Under the pieces are notes generated by a model. That model made no database searches, was not told the DNA's origin, and saw only the letters and a list, made by a program, of their open reading frames with translations. Made by a program: the position numbers and the translations under genes. Source: Hofstenia miamia (taxonomy: Eukaryota > Xenacoelomorpha > Acoela). From it: DNA of 64,000 nt. Within the stretch, counting starts at the first letter, position 1; every line of letters begins with the position of its first letter. The DNA lies in assembly GCA_004352715.1 (NCBI GenBank), contig SCFE01000007.1:1-64000 (forward strand). The letters are read 5' to 3'. Below are positions 21,585-31,499 of the stretch, piece after piece.

Positions 21585-21606
21585 TGTCCATCGCTTTATT
21601 GCAGAT
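21585..21606 (+). repeat. Tc1-like outer direct repeat
   Basis: 22-mer tgtccatcgctttattgcag plus at; inner copy at 21766-21787 differs by one base. Probable transposase binding site. Confidence 0.7.
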
Positions 21607-21765
21607 CAGTATTTTCTTAATTTTAAGATTATTATAAACTTCTGTAAAGTGAAATTTTTGTCACTGGAAGAAGATACCTAGGTACGTTATTTTGTAAATT
21701 TTTGTGAAATTTCTGTCATTATTTATCAAGTTATGGCTATTTTTTAATTTTTAGCTGATATTAGC

Positions 21766-21787
21766 TGTCCAACGCTTTATTGCAGAT
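21766..21787 (+). repeat. Tc1-like inner direct repeat
   Basis: Second copy of the 22-mer, ending 7 bp before the transposase ATG at 21795. Confidence 0.7.
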
Positions 21788-21794
21788 TTCAAAA

Positions 21795-22266
21795 ATGCCT
21801 AAAAAAGGACGTTTAACAGCTTCTGAAAAGGACCGAATTGTTGCAGGCCTTTCAGAAAGAAAGTCTCTCGTAGACCTGGCTAAGGAGCTTGGAAGAGATC
21901 GAAGAACGTTGTCTTCATTCGTGAAAAATCGTAACACGAAGTCAAGAAAAGACAAGGGCTCAAGAAGGACACTTTCCCCTCGTGATTTGAGAAAAATTCG
22001 TCGGCAAGTTATGAAACAGCCTTGCAACACCAGCGCTGCCATATTTGATAAGGCTGGTGTGCCTTCTGTGTCCAGACAGACACGTTGTAATGTGTTAAAT
22101 GACATTGCCAAAAACATTAAGCCCATTGCAAGACCTGTTTTAAACAAAACTCATAAGGAAAAGCGTGTTGAATGGGGTAAAGAATACATAAAAACGGACT
22201 TTCAAACTGTCCTTTTCACCGACGAAGCTAGAGCAACACTTGATGGGCCAGAGAGTAGTATATATT
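21795..22266 (+). pseudogene. Tc1-like transposase, truncated after first catalytic Asp
   Basis: The ATG at 21795 begins MPKKGRLTASEKDRIVAGLS. Two helix-turn-helix segments follow (SLVDLAKELGRDRRTLSSFV; NTSAAIFDKAGVPSVSRQT), and then the start of the DDE domain: RVEWGKEYIKTDFQTVLFTD, EARATLDGPE. The Asp of FTDEAR is the first catalytic residue. The frame is intact to about residue 155 and then runs into the 42-bp tandem repeat, which replaces the expected remainder (about 180 residues including the second Asp and the SPDLNPIE block). The matching C-terminal part of this family survives at 50478-50704. Confidence 0.85.
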
Positions 22267-22392
22267 GGGCAGAAGTTTGTTACACTTTTTTCTGATTGGT
22301 CGAGAGGTGGGTAGAAGTCTGTTACACTTTTTTCTGATTGGTCGAGAGGTGGGCAGAAGTTTGCTACACTTTTTTCTGATTGGTCGAGAGGG
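22267..22392 (+). repeat. Three tandem 42-bp repeats
   Basis: Units 22267-22308, 22309-22350 and 22351-22392 differ by only a few bases, each containing ttgttacacttttttctgat or a variant and tggtcgagag. Being 42 bp, the unit keeps the reading frame open on both strands, which explains the repeated peptide in overlapping chance ORFs. It lies exactly at the break of the Tc1-like transposase. Confidence 0.9.
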
Positions 22393-22489
22393 TCATTTAT
22401 TTTACTCATTTATACGATGTTTGTGTAAAATGTTTTTAGGAATGAAAATAAGCCAATATTTAATTCACACTTCATGTATGAAAAGGGAT

Positions 22490-23489
22490 NNNNNNNNNNN
22501 NNNNNNNNNNNNNNNNNNNNNNNNNNNNNNNNNNNNNNNNNNNNNNNNNNNNNNNNNNNNNNNNNNNNNNNNNNNNNNNNNNNNNNNNNNNNNNNNNNNN
22601 NNNNNNNNNNNNNNNNNNNNNNNNNNNNNNNNNNNNNNNNNNNNNNNNNNNNNNNNNNNNNNNNNNNNNNNNNNNNNNNNNNNNNNNNNNNNNNNNNNNN
22701 NNNNNNNNNNNNNNNNNNNNNNNNNNNNNNNNNNNNNNNNNNNNNNNNNNNNNNNNNNNNNNNNNNNNNNNNNNNNNNNNNNNNNNNNNNNNNNNNNNNN
22801 NNNNNNNNNNNNNNNNNNNNNNNNNNNNNNNNNNNNNNNNNNNNNNNNNNNNNNNNNNNNNNNNNNNNNNNNNNNNNNNNNNNNNNNNNNNNNNNNNNNN
22901 NNNNNNNNNNNNNNNNNNNNNNNNNNNNNNNNNNNNNNNNNNNNNNNNNNNNNNNNNNNNNNNNNNNNNNNNNNNNNNNNNNNNNNNNNNNNNNNNNNNN
23001 NNNNNNNNNNNNNNNNNNNNNNNNNNNNNNNNNNNNNNNNNNNNNNNNNNNNNNNNNNNNNNNNNNNNNNNNNNNNNNNNNNNNNNNNNNNNNNNNNNNN
23101 NNNNNNNNNNNNNNNNNNNNNNNNNNNNNNNNNNNNNNNNNNNNNNNNNNNNNNNNNNNNNNNNNNNNNNNNNNNNNNNNNNNNNNNNNNNNNNNNNNNN
23201 NNNNNNNNNNNNNNNNNNNNNNNNNNNNNNNNNNNNNNNNNNNNNNNNNNNNNNNNNNNNNNNNNNNNNNNNNNNNNNNNNNNNNNNNNNNNNNNNNNNN
23301 NNNNNNNNNNNNNNNNNNNNNNNNNNNNNNNNNNNNNNNNNNNNNNNNNNNNNNNNNNNNNNNNNNNNNNNNNNNNNNNNNNNNNNNNNNNNNNNNNNNN
23401 NNNNNNNNNNNNNNNNNNNNNNNNNNNNNNNNNNNNNNNNNNNNNNNNNNNNNNNNNNNNNNNNNNNNNNNNNNNNNNNNNNNNNNNNN
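22490..23489. other. Assembly gap, 1000 N
   Basis: Exactly 1000 N between the tandem repeat and the LINE reverse transcriptase. The two sides need not be adjacent. Confidence 0.98.
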
Positions 23490-24090
23490 AGGCTGAGGCA
23501 ATTTTTGCCTAAAAAATAGGCTTTTTATATTTCCACTAAGAACTATATTGGTTACCTCCATACAAAATTTCAATCTACTATTTTTAATGGATAATGAGCT
23601 ATGTGGCTTTAAATTAAGGAAATTGACTGATTTTGTTAAATGTTCGATGTCATTTTGGAGAATTTTTGTAGCATTAAAGGCATTTACATTAGTACTTATG
23701 AGACAGGTATCGTCCGCATATTGATAAATATTACTGTTTTTTATCTGTTTCGTTATATCATTTACGTAGAGTGAGAATAGGAACTGTGCCCTGAGGTACC
23801 CCACGGTTAGTTGTAATATATTTTGATTTTGTGCCATTAAGTATAACTCGTTGCTGTCGATTTATAAGGAAGTTCATTATCAAATTTATAGCGTTGTCAT
23901 CAAAATTATAATGCATTAATTTGTCTTTCAATATGTCAAAGTTCATTGAGTTAAAAGCTTTGCTCAAATCAAGAAGGGCAACGCAACTACATTTTTTAGA
24001 AGCTAAATTAGATTTTTTTGCTGTGATATTGACAAAATTGCATCTTGAGTGCTAAACCCATTACGGAAACCAAATTTTTTTTTCGAAAGA
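23490..24090 (-). pseudogene. LINE reverse transcriptase fragment
   Basis: Read from about 24085 downward: FGFRNGFSTQDAIL, then after a shift LLDLSKAFNSMNFDILKDKL, INRQQRVILNG and GVPQGTV. Another shift follows near 23785, then FSLYVNDITKQIKNSNIYQY and ADDTCLIST (YADD at 23709-23720). This is the palm of a non-LTR (CR1/Jockey-like) reverse transcriptase with the catalytic YADD retained. The 3' part of the ORF runs into the gap. At least two frameshifts. Finer clade assignment is not possible from this piece. Confidence 0.85.
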
Positions 24091-24369
24091 ATATTTTCAG
24101 ATATCAAATATCTTTGAAAATCCAAATAATATTGAACTGAAGTTTACAGTTGAAAAATCACACAATAATTCGATTAACCTACTAACATTCAAATCACATT
24201 GTCACATCAAATATAAGACTAATACCATTCAATGCTATTTATTAGATAGTAAGTGCAATAAACTATCTACCCATATTATCGATTTTTTAAAAAGCACAAA
24301 ATTTTGGGCACATGAGTGAAAGACGTTTCATCAATAATAGCAATAGAAATCTGTTTGCAATTCAATTAA
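24091..24369. other. A+T-rich region, nothing recognised
   Basis: Upstream side of the LINE fragment; further 5' LINE coding was not recognisable. Confidence 0.4.
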
Positions 24370-24660
24370 ATGATACTTACATTTAATATGAATGTACATT
24401 TGTTATTTATTAAACATCATAAAATATATAGTGATATCAAGTATGTGAAAATTGATTTTTTATATCGATTTAATGCATTGTGTGTTGATTGTGCATTTCT
24501 GTTAAATGACGATAACTAAAACATGCATATTTCCCGCATTCACATTTTCCATAACAACAAAAAATTTTTGCTCTGCTGCTATTAATAACAATTAGATATC
24601 ACACGTGCAATGAATTTCAACATTAATCAGAGGACTTGTGAAAAAATTAATTCAAAGTAA
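24370..24660 (+). repeat. Unclassified interspersed repeat, copy 1
   Basis: Diverged direct copy of 25180-25460. Both run from a tgtacatttgt/tgtatatttgt segment through gattgtgcatttctgttaaa/gattgcatatttctcttaaa, then caacaa and an attaatca end. A third, inverted copy is at about 56930-57145 and is closer to this one (shared ttttccataacaacaaaaaa). No coding capacity. Confidence 0.6.
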
Positions 24661-25179
24661 CTAAAATCATATTACATCATGATGCGTTCATCCTAAATAA
24701 CTTTAAAGTTTTGTATTCTATAGATAATCATAATTATATATGCTCTTGACAAGATGGGATACTTTCTTTACCAAAAGCAATAAATGATTTCACAGATGTA
24801 TTTAGGGCGGCTAAAGAATGTAATATAAAGTTATAGTAATTTCAATGAAATTAGTGTGATTATCCGAAAAATACATTCGCACCTACTAAGTGTATAGCTA
24901 TATTATTGTTTTGATTTCGATGCTGGCTTTCTGACTTCCAATAGAACACTAATGAAATAATGTTATATATACTCATTTGAATTTTAAAGATTGAAGAAAT
25001 TATTAACAAAATTCAATAATAGTCAGCAAAATTTAATTTGATGTATAACTATTGTAAACCTTTGATGAACCTCAGCTATGCTGTTGACAGTAATTTAGGA
25101 AAAGCTCAAAAATTGAATAAAAAATATTTCCTTTCATGAAAAATTTAAAATCTGTTTACAGTTAAACTATAAGTTATTC
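24661..25179. other. A+T-rich region, nothing recognised
   Basis: Spacer between two diverged repeat copies. Confidence 0.4.
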
Positions 25180-25460
25180 ATATTTATAACAAATGTATAT
25201 TTGTCATTTGAATAATATCATAGTGTACATAGTCACATCGTATATATGAAACAATGGATTTCATTATAATAATTCAATACATTGAGCGCTGATTGCATAT
25301 TTCTCTTAAATCTAGATAATTAAGCCATGTCTGTTTTCCGCAACTCAAATTTTCTGTAGCAACAATACATTGCAGACAGTAGCAGTCAATTAGATTGTAA
25401 TGATGCAATTGAATATTAATCAAATTACTTGCACAAGAAAATGTAGAGATGATACAGCTT
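25180..25460 (+). repeat. Unclassified interspersed repeat, copy 2
   Basis: Diverged direct copy of 24370-24660, about 810 bp away. Overlapping chance ORFs on the minus strand carry no motif. Confidence 0.55.
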
Positions 25461-25824
25461 ATCAGATAGTTTATTACTATGTGCCTCACCGTTCATGTTA
25501 ATATCAATTTGAGGATTAAAATTATTGGAATTTTCTGAAGGATACTTGAAATTTCTAGTCCTTTCTGCACCCAAGTTTCTGCTTGCCAAAACCGAAATAT
25601 CTGCATTTTTAATGAAGATATGATTACAAAAGCCTTCGCATTTCCATTAATTGATGTAGATTGTCTATACATATTTGTTTTCAATAAATGTATTTTCAAT
25701 TTGCATTGTGTTCTACACACTACAGGAATTGCAATATTGTCAGTTTGGTATTGGTTGTCGAAATGGTAGTGTGAAATTGGATGCCAATTTACTGATAAAA
25801 ATATTAATTGAAAAAAATTGAAAT
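25461..25824. other. A+T-rich region, nothing recognised
   Basis: No gene or repeat identified. Confidence 0.4.
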
Positions 25825-26290
25825 GATTGCGGGGTCGAGGGGTGCAACCCCCGCACCACCCAGTACTGGGTACCTGCTGCCTTTAATTGCAGATGAGGAC
25901 CAATTGTTGTAGCTTGGTAATTTTGTCCTTTAATTGACATCGAGATTTGCTGGATGAGGGGAGTGTTCCAATTACGAATCCGACTTTTCATCCAACCTCA
26001 CACCCTTTAATTGAAGCTTGATATCATGACGTTGACCCTCTCTTATCCGCCTGCTCTTTAATTGACATTTGGTTGAGGGTTATATTTGTGATTTTGTCTC
26101 CATCATCACACCCTTTAAGTGGTAATCAGATTGCAGAGATCTTTGTCGTATTCGTATTCTTCAGTTACTAGGTGGCAAACGCTCCATCATCATGCACTTT
26201 AAGTGACAATTGGATTGCAGAGACCTAGTACTACCATTACTTGTGCTAGTTTTCTCTCCCATCACACGCCCTTTAATTGATGATCAGATT
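25825..26290. repeat. Array of seven CTTTAATTGA-type motifs beside a GC-rich hairpin
   Basis: The motif ctttaattg(a/c) or its variant ctttaagtg occurs at 25881, 25928, 26005, 26056, 26113, 26197 and 26271, spaced 47-84 bp. Copies 5 and 6 share more (atcatca before, gattgcagaga after), so the array is a decayed tandem repeat. Its left edge has an unusual GC-rich block with a stem (gcgggg 25829-25834 against ccccgc 25849-25854) and the palindrome acccagtactgggt at 25858-25871. It lies just downstream, on the minus strand, of an integrase relic, so it could be an LTR or 3' UTR. Confidence 0.6.
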
Positions 26291-26832
26291 TTGGGGTTCT
26301 CCTTCAAACTCTTCTGCTTTTCATCAGTGATCGGCTGGCATTTCTGGTCGATCTCTTCATTTTCTAATCTAAGTGGAGTTACTAAATTTACATTCCATAT
26401 TTCAGGGTCATATTTATCTTTATTTTTTTGCTGAACTGTGGGGCATAACTCTTCTCTCGACTTTATCTTCTTCATTTGAGCAATTATATTCTTCTTGATA
26501 TTCCTCCTCTGCTACACTGTTGAGTTCATCCATTTCATTATATGTACTATCATCATTTTCGACTAGTTTAAATTGTGCATTTTTATCTAATGCCACTTGT
26601 TCTATATCTTTAGTCACCCTTTTCAAATTTTGAAAATGTAGAGTCCTGCCATCATTAATATTATAATTATTATTTGGTAGTGTTTGTGTGATGACAAATG
26701 GCGCTGCTCATTGTGTTTTTCAAAACATTTGATGATTTGGCATTGAATCATCTCATTGTTCTTAAATGCATAACTAAGTTTGATTGGCTGCAATTTCATT
26801 TGTCTATTATTCATTAAACACATTTCTAACAT
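26284..26832 (-). pseudogene. Ty3/gypsy integrase C-terminal relic
   Basis: Read from 26832 downward. After a segment with frameshifts, PFVITQTLPNNNYNINDGRT then LHFQNLKRVTKDIEQ is the small barrel at the integrase C-terminus. An acidic tail follows (NDDSTYNEMDELNSVAEEEY). The same arrangement, TLP...GRKLHFQNLK and then an acidic tail, occurs in the relic at 36045-37190, so the two derive from related elements. The catalytic core of this copy is missing. Confidence 0.6.
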
Positions 26833-27590
26833 GCAAAGTAAGTGATGTCTTATATTTAAGTGCTACAAGATATATTCTTTGATTAGATTATATTGCATTC
26901 CAATCAACATTGTTCTCAAAAAAATAATAACCACTTTCAAATGTAAAAAATATTATGATACACAATTTTCATGTGACATAATTAATATTAAATTTTTAAT
27001 GAATGGTGTAATTTCATAGTTATTTCTTAAGATACATAACATTTAATATTATATTTGAAAAATCTGTTTTGTGTTAACAAATTAGAGCATTTTCAATTGC
27101 AAATGACATTTATTTTTGTAAGCAGATTATTAATTCAATGCTAGTATATGAAATGCGACCAAAATCGTATTCATTTTGACCAATGTTGAAAAAAAAAATT
27201 TTTACATATAGATTATGCTGTGTTTTATATATAAGATGTGAATATAAGTAACTAATTAATTTGCAGGAAATCAATAGAGATTTTGCAATATAAAACAATA
27301 GTTAAATATACAAATAGAATAATCTAATGTTTTTCTTATTATGTAACAACATTTAATTATGATTATAATTTATAAGGCTTTTGATACTTTTGAATTATTT
27401 GATTTGCAAATTATGTTACATTTGTTCTGATTGACTGATTGATGTTGTCAATGTGCTTAGATATTTCTTAACATAGATGTCCATTATCACCTTCACATTT
27501 CTGCATTTGAAAGTATCAAATATTCTCAACATTATGTGTATTTCAACAGACATCACAATTATAAATGTTTAACTCTTTTTAAGCTAGTGA
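26833..27590. other. A+T-rich region, nothing recognised
   Basis: No coding signal. A single N at 27591 marks a join next to a (TA)n tract. Any 5' exon of the glycosyltransferase-like gene would be expected here or further left, but none was found. Confidence 0.4.
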
Positions 27591-27592
27591 NG

Positions 27593-27596
<4 letters not shown>

Positions 27597-27627
<31 letters not shown>
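27597..27627. repeat. (TA)n microsatellite
   Basis: About 15 TA units directly after the single N at 27591, 50 bp before the exon acceptor at 27676. Confidence 0.9.
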
Positions 27628-27629
<2 letters not shown>

Positions 27630-27676
27630 TTGCTATGCATCTTAGACCTATGAAAAATTTTAATTTACATTTTTAG

Positions 27677-28710
27677 ATTGCCTGAAAAAGACGGAATTAG
27701 TATTCCTTCTTCTGTCATTTATTGGTGCTTCAATTTGCATTTTTCAAATATTTTTTGAAGATTTGGAAAGAAAATTTAGTGTTAAGATCCCTGATTCACG
27801 AATTGCAGTTGTAGTTGTCATAACAAAGGGCTATAATTTAACAAATGAAACAATAGTCACGCTTAAAGTATTTGAATGCTATGCAAAACTTCATAATTAT
27901 GAATTTTTCTTACTTACAATAGATGAAAAAGGATGTGAGGATATTAAGAGCTAACACTTTTTCTTTAGGAGACATTGCATGGTTGCTCAATTCATGAAGC
28001 AAAGGTCTGATATCAAACAGTTCTTAGTTATGGACGCGGATCATTTAGTTGTTGATATGGAGAAAGGCATTGAATCATTTATAAAACCTAAGGTTAATAT
28101 TATATTTCCAATAAGATTTTTTAACAATGAAGTAACCATAGGCTCCTATATTGCAAGAAATACAAATTGGACAACAAGTTTTTTAATTGGATTTAGCAAA
28201 ACATGCAAGATTTACAAAGGTTTATTTAATGCAGATAATGGCGCAATACATATCTACTTGCTTCAGTTGTTGCGTCCTAAGGATGTTTCCCTGCATGAAC
28301 ATTGTCTTCAGAAGTGGCGAGATGTTGGACGTTTTAGAAATATCAAAAAATATTTTAAGTATGTTGCTTGTGTACAATCCGCCCTTGGTCCACCAAAAAA
28401 TTGGGGAAATGTTTCATTCATTCATCGGGGACAAGGATGGACCCAAGATTATTTCATAACAACGAAATTTAATGGAAATGTCATTTTTCTCCATAGTGTA
28501 AAAACCGCTTCCAAATTCCTTAAAACACGTAATATTGATAGAAATCAATTTTCCTGTCAAAATATAGTGTATAAGGAAAATGTAAAGAAAATTTCCATTA
28601 AGGAGTATCGAGAAATAATGTTGAAAAAAGATGTTGAATATAGAACAAAGGTCAATCCTACTGCTTTTAATGAACACTATATATCAAAATGTTTTCCATA
28701 CTGTAAATAA
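27677..28710 (+). pseudogene. DUF273-type glycosyltransferase-like protein, one in-frame stop
   Basis: An exon following acceptor atttttag (27669-27676) is open except for TAA at 27952-27954 and ends at TAA 28708. It starts with KKTELVFLLLSFIGASICIF, a signal anchor as in type II Golgi enzymes. Next come RIAVVVVITKGYN, ECYAKLHNYEFFLL and, after the stop, FFRRHCMVAQF. FLVMDADHLVVD carries the DXD-like metal/nucleotide-sugar motif. GSYIARNT, FNADNGAIHIYLLQLL, GQGWTQDYF and FLHSVKT follow in DUF273 order. DUF273 is known mainly from nematodes and is thought to be a GT-A-type sugar transferase; substrate unknown. The 5' exon with the start codon is not identified. All other frame content is intact, so the TAA is either a recent nonsense mutation, an allele, or an error. 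Confidence 0.7.
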
Positions 28711-28727
28711 ATAAATGCTTAAATAAA
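28706..28727 (+). promoter_or_regulatory. Polyadenylation signals of the DUF273-type gene
   Basis: AATAAA at 28706 (overlapping the stop codon), 28710 and 28722. Confidence 0.6.
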
Positions 28728-29340
28728 AAAGGTTTTCTTCTTTTGCAGCTCATAAATTCAGTTATTTGTCCTATTTACTTAAAGGAGCATTGGATGTTTT
28801 GTGAGAGACACAGGATGTCCTATGAGTGGTAAGTGGAAATTTTCTTCCCTTGGGATGTTCTATTATATGTTAAACTTCAATCATTATGTTGAGATACCAT
28901 TTTTAAGCAACAATATTAATGAATTTTACTTTTTTCGGCAGTTTAATGCCCTTAATTTTGAATGATATTTTTGTAAGCATTAATTTCAATGTTTGCTTAC
29001 ATTCTTAAAATATATGTTAAAAAAAGGTTATAATATTGCTAGTTTCTCTTATTAATGCATACTGCCCAAATGCATATTTCTTATCTGTTATACATTGCAG
29101 GCTAAAAACCTAGTATAATTTGATTGTTATGCCTGAGCAGAAAAAACCCTACTTATGCTTTTCATTTTACTCTGTAAATTTTGAAAAATTTGAGACTAAG
29201 ATTTAATGATAGCTGAAAAAAACTAACAATTTTACCTAGTTGCAAATTGAGGGTATAATATAGAAGCAAAGCATTTAGGTATAAAAATAAGGCATTAATG
29301 CTAAGAAAATTGTAAATTTGGAAAAACATAAATTGCAATT
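28728..29340. other. A+T-rich region, nothing recognised
   Basis: Between the DUF273-type gene and the left LTR. No coding signal. Confidence 0.4.
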
Positions 29341-29707
29341 TGGAAAAATCTATTATCTTAAAAAATGCTAAATACTAAGTTAATTAAATATGCAGTTGGG
29401 GAAATCTGTAACAGCAAAAGTAAAAGCAACTAGAAGCTAGGATAGAAAAACCTAAATAACAGAATTCCGAACTTTTGTGTATTTAAAAATATTATTAGAT
29501 GGTGAGTAATATCAAAACAAATTAACAAATGATACTGATTTTTAAATTATGCAAAAAAATGGATTCCTTGTAAGAGCAACCAATCAAAATACAAAAGGAT
29601 AATAAATCATTAATTGTACAATGACTATGATCAAATATTACAAAATGGACACATATATTTATTTTAAAAAATGGTGCAAATATACTACAATACTACTACT
29701 CCAATCA
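29341..29707 (-). repeat. LTR (3' LTR of the minus-strand element)
   Basis: Direct copy of 33512-33868. It lacks about 25 bp present in the right LTR (around 33660-33695) and has other indels and extra bases elsewhere. A purine-rich minus-strand stretch (acagaaaaaac) precedes it, as expected of a polypurine tract. Confidence 0.8.
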
Positions 29708-30049
29708 GTTTTTTCTGTTTGCAAATGACCATTTTCATGTATTTTACATATGAGATCACATTTGTAATATTTGCGAATAGCAATGCTATTATTTTGATAT
29801 TTTTTTAGCAATAAGGCTTGAGATGTAAGCTGCCAATTTTATTTATTGTAGTAGTAGAAAACTATATGATCAAAAATCAATTTGGCATAGTAGCTTGATT
29901 GATAATTTGTTTTAAAAGTGGATCAACTAATTGTTTTTCCGGTGTTTTTTGAAATTTATTTCTTAAGAGTAATGCTTAAGGTATGTTTGCCTTGTCTATC
30001 AGTGTTAATGTCAGGTAAATTTTCATATTCATTTTTCCAAATAAAAGAG

Positions 30050-30620
30050 AATTTAATTTTGTCAACAGGAGTTTCTCTAAATCTTTTGGTATTGTGGTAA
30101 AGCTGTTAGAAGATCAGCATTAGCATGTAAAGTTCCTTTGTGATGTTGTTCTATCCAACATGCAACAATATTTTATTTATTAGCTGAAAATTTATTTAAC
30201 CATGATAAACCACTGTTATCTGTTTGTACAGTAAAGTTTTCTTCAATTAGGAAATATTGAAATATCTTTAATGCTTCAATTAATATGAGTATCTCTAACT
30301 TTGTGCTTCCATAGCTTAATTTCAAACTTTTTAATTTTCTGCTGAAAAATTGAATAGGTAATTCTTTACCATCATATATTTTGACTGGGACAAGCTCCGA
30401 TAGCTACTGTACTAGCATCACAAACAACAATAAATTCTTTAGAATAATCAGGACAATTTAATGATGGAAATTTCTTTAATTCTTTTCTAAGTAAATCAAA
30501 CTCGAATTGATGTTTCCAATGCCAATAAAACTTATTTTTAGACTAATAAATTTGACATATTAATAGTCTTTTTGGCTATCTCAGGAATAAATTTCTGATA
30601 GTAATGGAATTGACTTTTGG
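30050..30620 (-). pseudogene. Gypsy RT thumb and RNase H remnant
   Basis: Minus-strand reading in shifting frames: FIPEIAKKT (RT thumb, about 30580-30610), FDLLRKELKKFPSLNCPDYS, then KEFIVVCDASTVAIGAC (RNase H first Asp, about 30400-30445). Degraded PIQFF-like and Y...E.LI.IEALK segments follow, then TDN near 30215 and finally GTLHANADLLTALP, the end of RNase H. Only about 190 bp separate the thumb from the protease region, so the palm with the catalytic YxDD is deleted. Confidence 0.75.
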
Positions 30621-30789
30621 TACTGTAATACCTTCTTGGGATTTAGTAATTGTATTGTCTACTAATAAACAGTTATGGTTTTCTTGATCTTAATATAAAC
30701 TGGAAAAGCAAATGTTTTCAACTGTTGAGGTCTTAAAGTTATAACTCTTTCAGTTTTGTTTAATAAAGCTGTAATAAGACATCCTTTTG

Positions 30790-31330
30790 TTAACGTAAGA
30801 GATCATAGATAAAGTAGTTAATTTCTTTGCATTGTATCCATAAAAATGAGAAATCATATAATCGCTTGTTTACAGAACTATCTGTTTTTGCTTTAGTCAT
30901 TTTCCAATGATAAAGTTCGATTTTTAAAACTTCTTCTAATTGGAATTGAACAGAATTGGAATCTTTAACAAATATTTTTTTTTGAATCGTATTATTATCA
31001 TTAATTGTGATAGTGTTGTTTTCATAACTAATAATACAATCATTACCTTCAAGGAAGTCTGATCCTAATATAAATTGGTATGGCAATTGGAAATTTGTAC
31101 TATCAATTACAATTAAATCTTGTTTGAAAATTTAACATTTAATCAAAATTTTTAATGTATCCTTTAGTATTCAATTAGTCAACATTAGCACAAATTAATC
31201 TGTAATTTTCTTTTGTTAAGTCTTTATAAGTTATACCAAAAGAATTTGCATAGGTATCAGCTATGACAGAATTTGCAGCTCGTTTATCAAAACTTGCTTT
31301 AATAATTATGCTGTTCACAGTTACTGGAAT
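30790..31330 (-). pseudogene. Gypsy aspartic protease remnant
   Basis: From about 31325 downward: KASFDKRAANSVIADTYAN, where relatives have (V/F)DTGAxxS(V/I)I. The catalytic triad DTG is thus replaced by DKR. Further on PYQFILGSDFLEGNDCIISY (30990-31086) matches the ILG.DFLE region of the intact relative at 58164-59234. Not catalytically competent. Confidence 0.7.
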
Positions 31331-31499
31331 GGATTTATCATCTGTCAAATTTGTTGAGATTAGTATCTCTCCAGCTCAGTCTGGAGTAGGCGCTCTTACA
31401 CATTTAAAGAATCAGTATCAGTAGTAATACTTTTGTTATTGTCATCTGTATTGGTATAAAATCCTTAATTATAATGTCAATTATATGTGTCCTTTGCGT

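Larger units (their letters stand above)
21575..22266 (+). mobile_element. Tc1-like element, 5' half (copy 1)
   Basis: The 5' end carries two direct repeats of a 22-mer (21585-21606 and 21766-21787, one mismatch), 181 bp apart, just before the transposase ATG. This is the IR/DR arrangement of transposase-binding sites known from several Tc1-group elements. The element breaks off after the first catalytic block, where a 42-bp tandem repeat starts. A second copy of the same 5' part is at 49960-50255. Confidence 0.75.

Noticed and set aside
22267-22392. CRISPR-like or peptide repeat
   Set aside because: Three contiguous 42-bp units without spacers, in a eukaryotic TE context; a simple tandem duplication.
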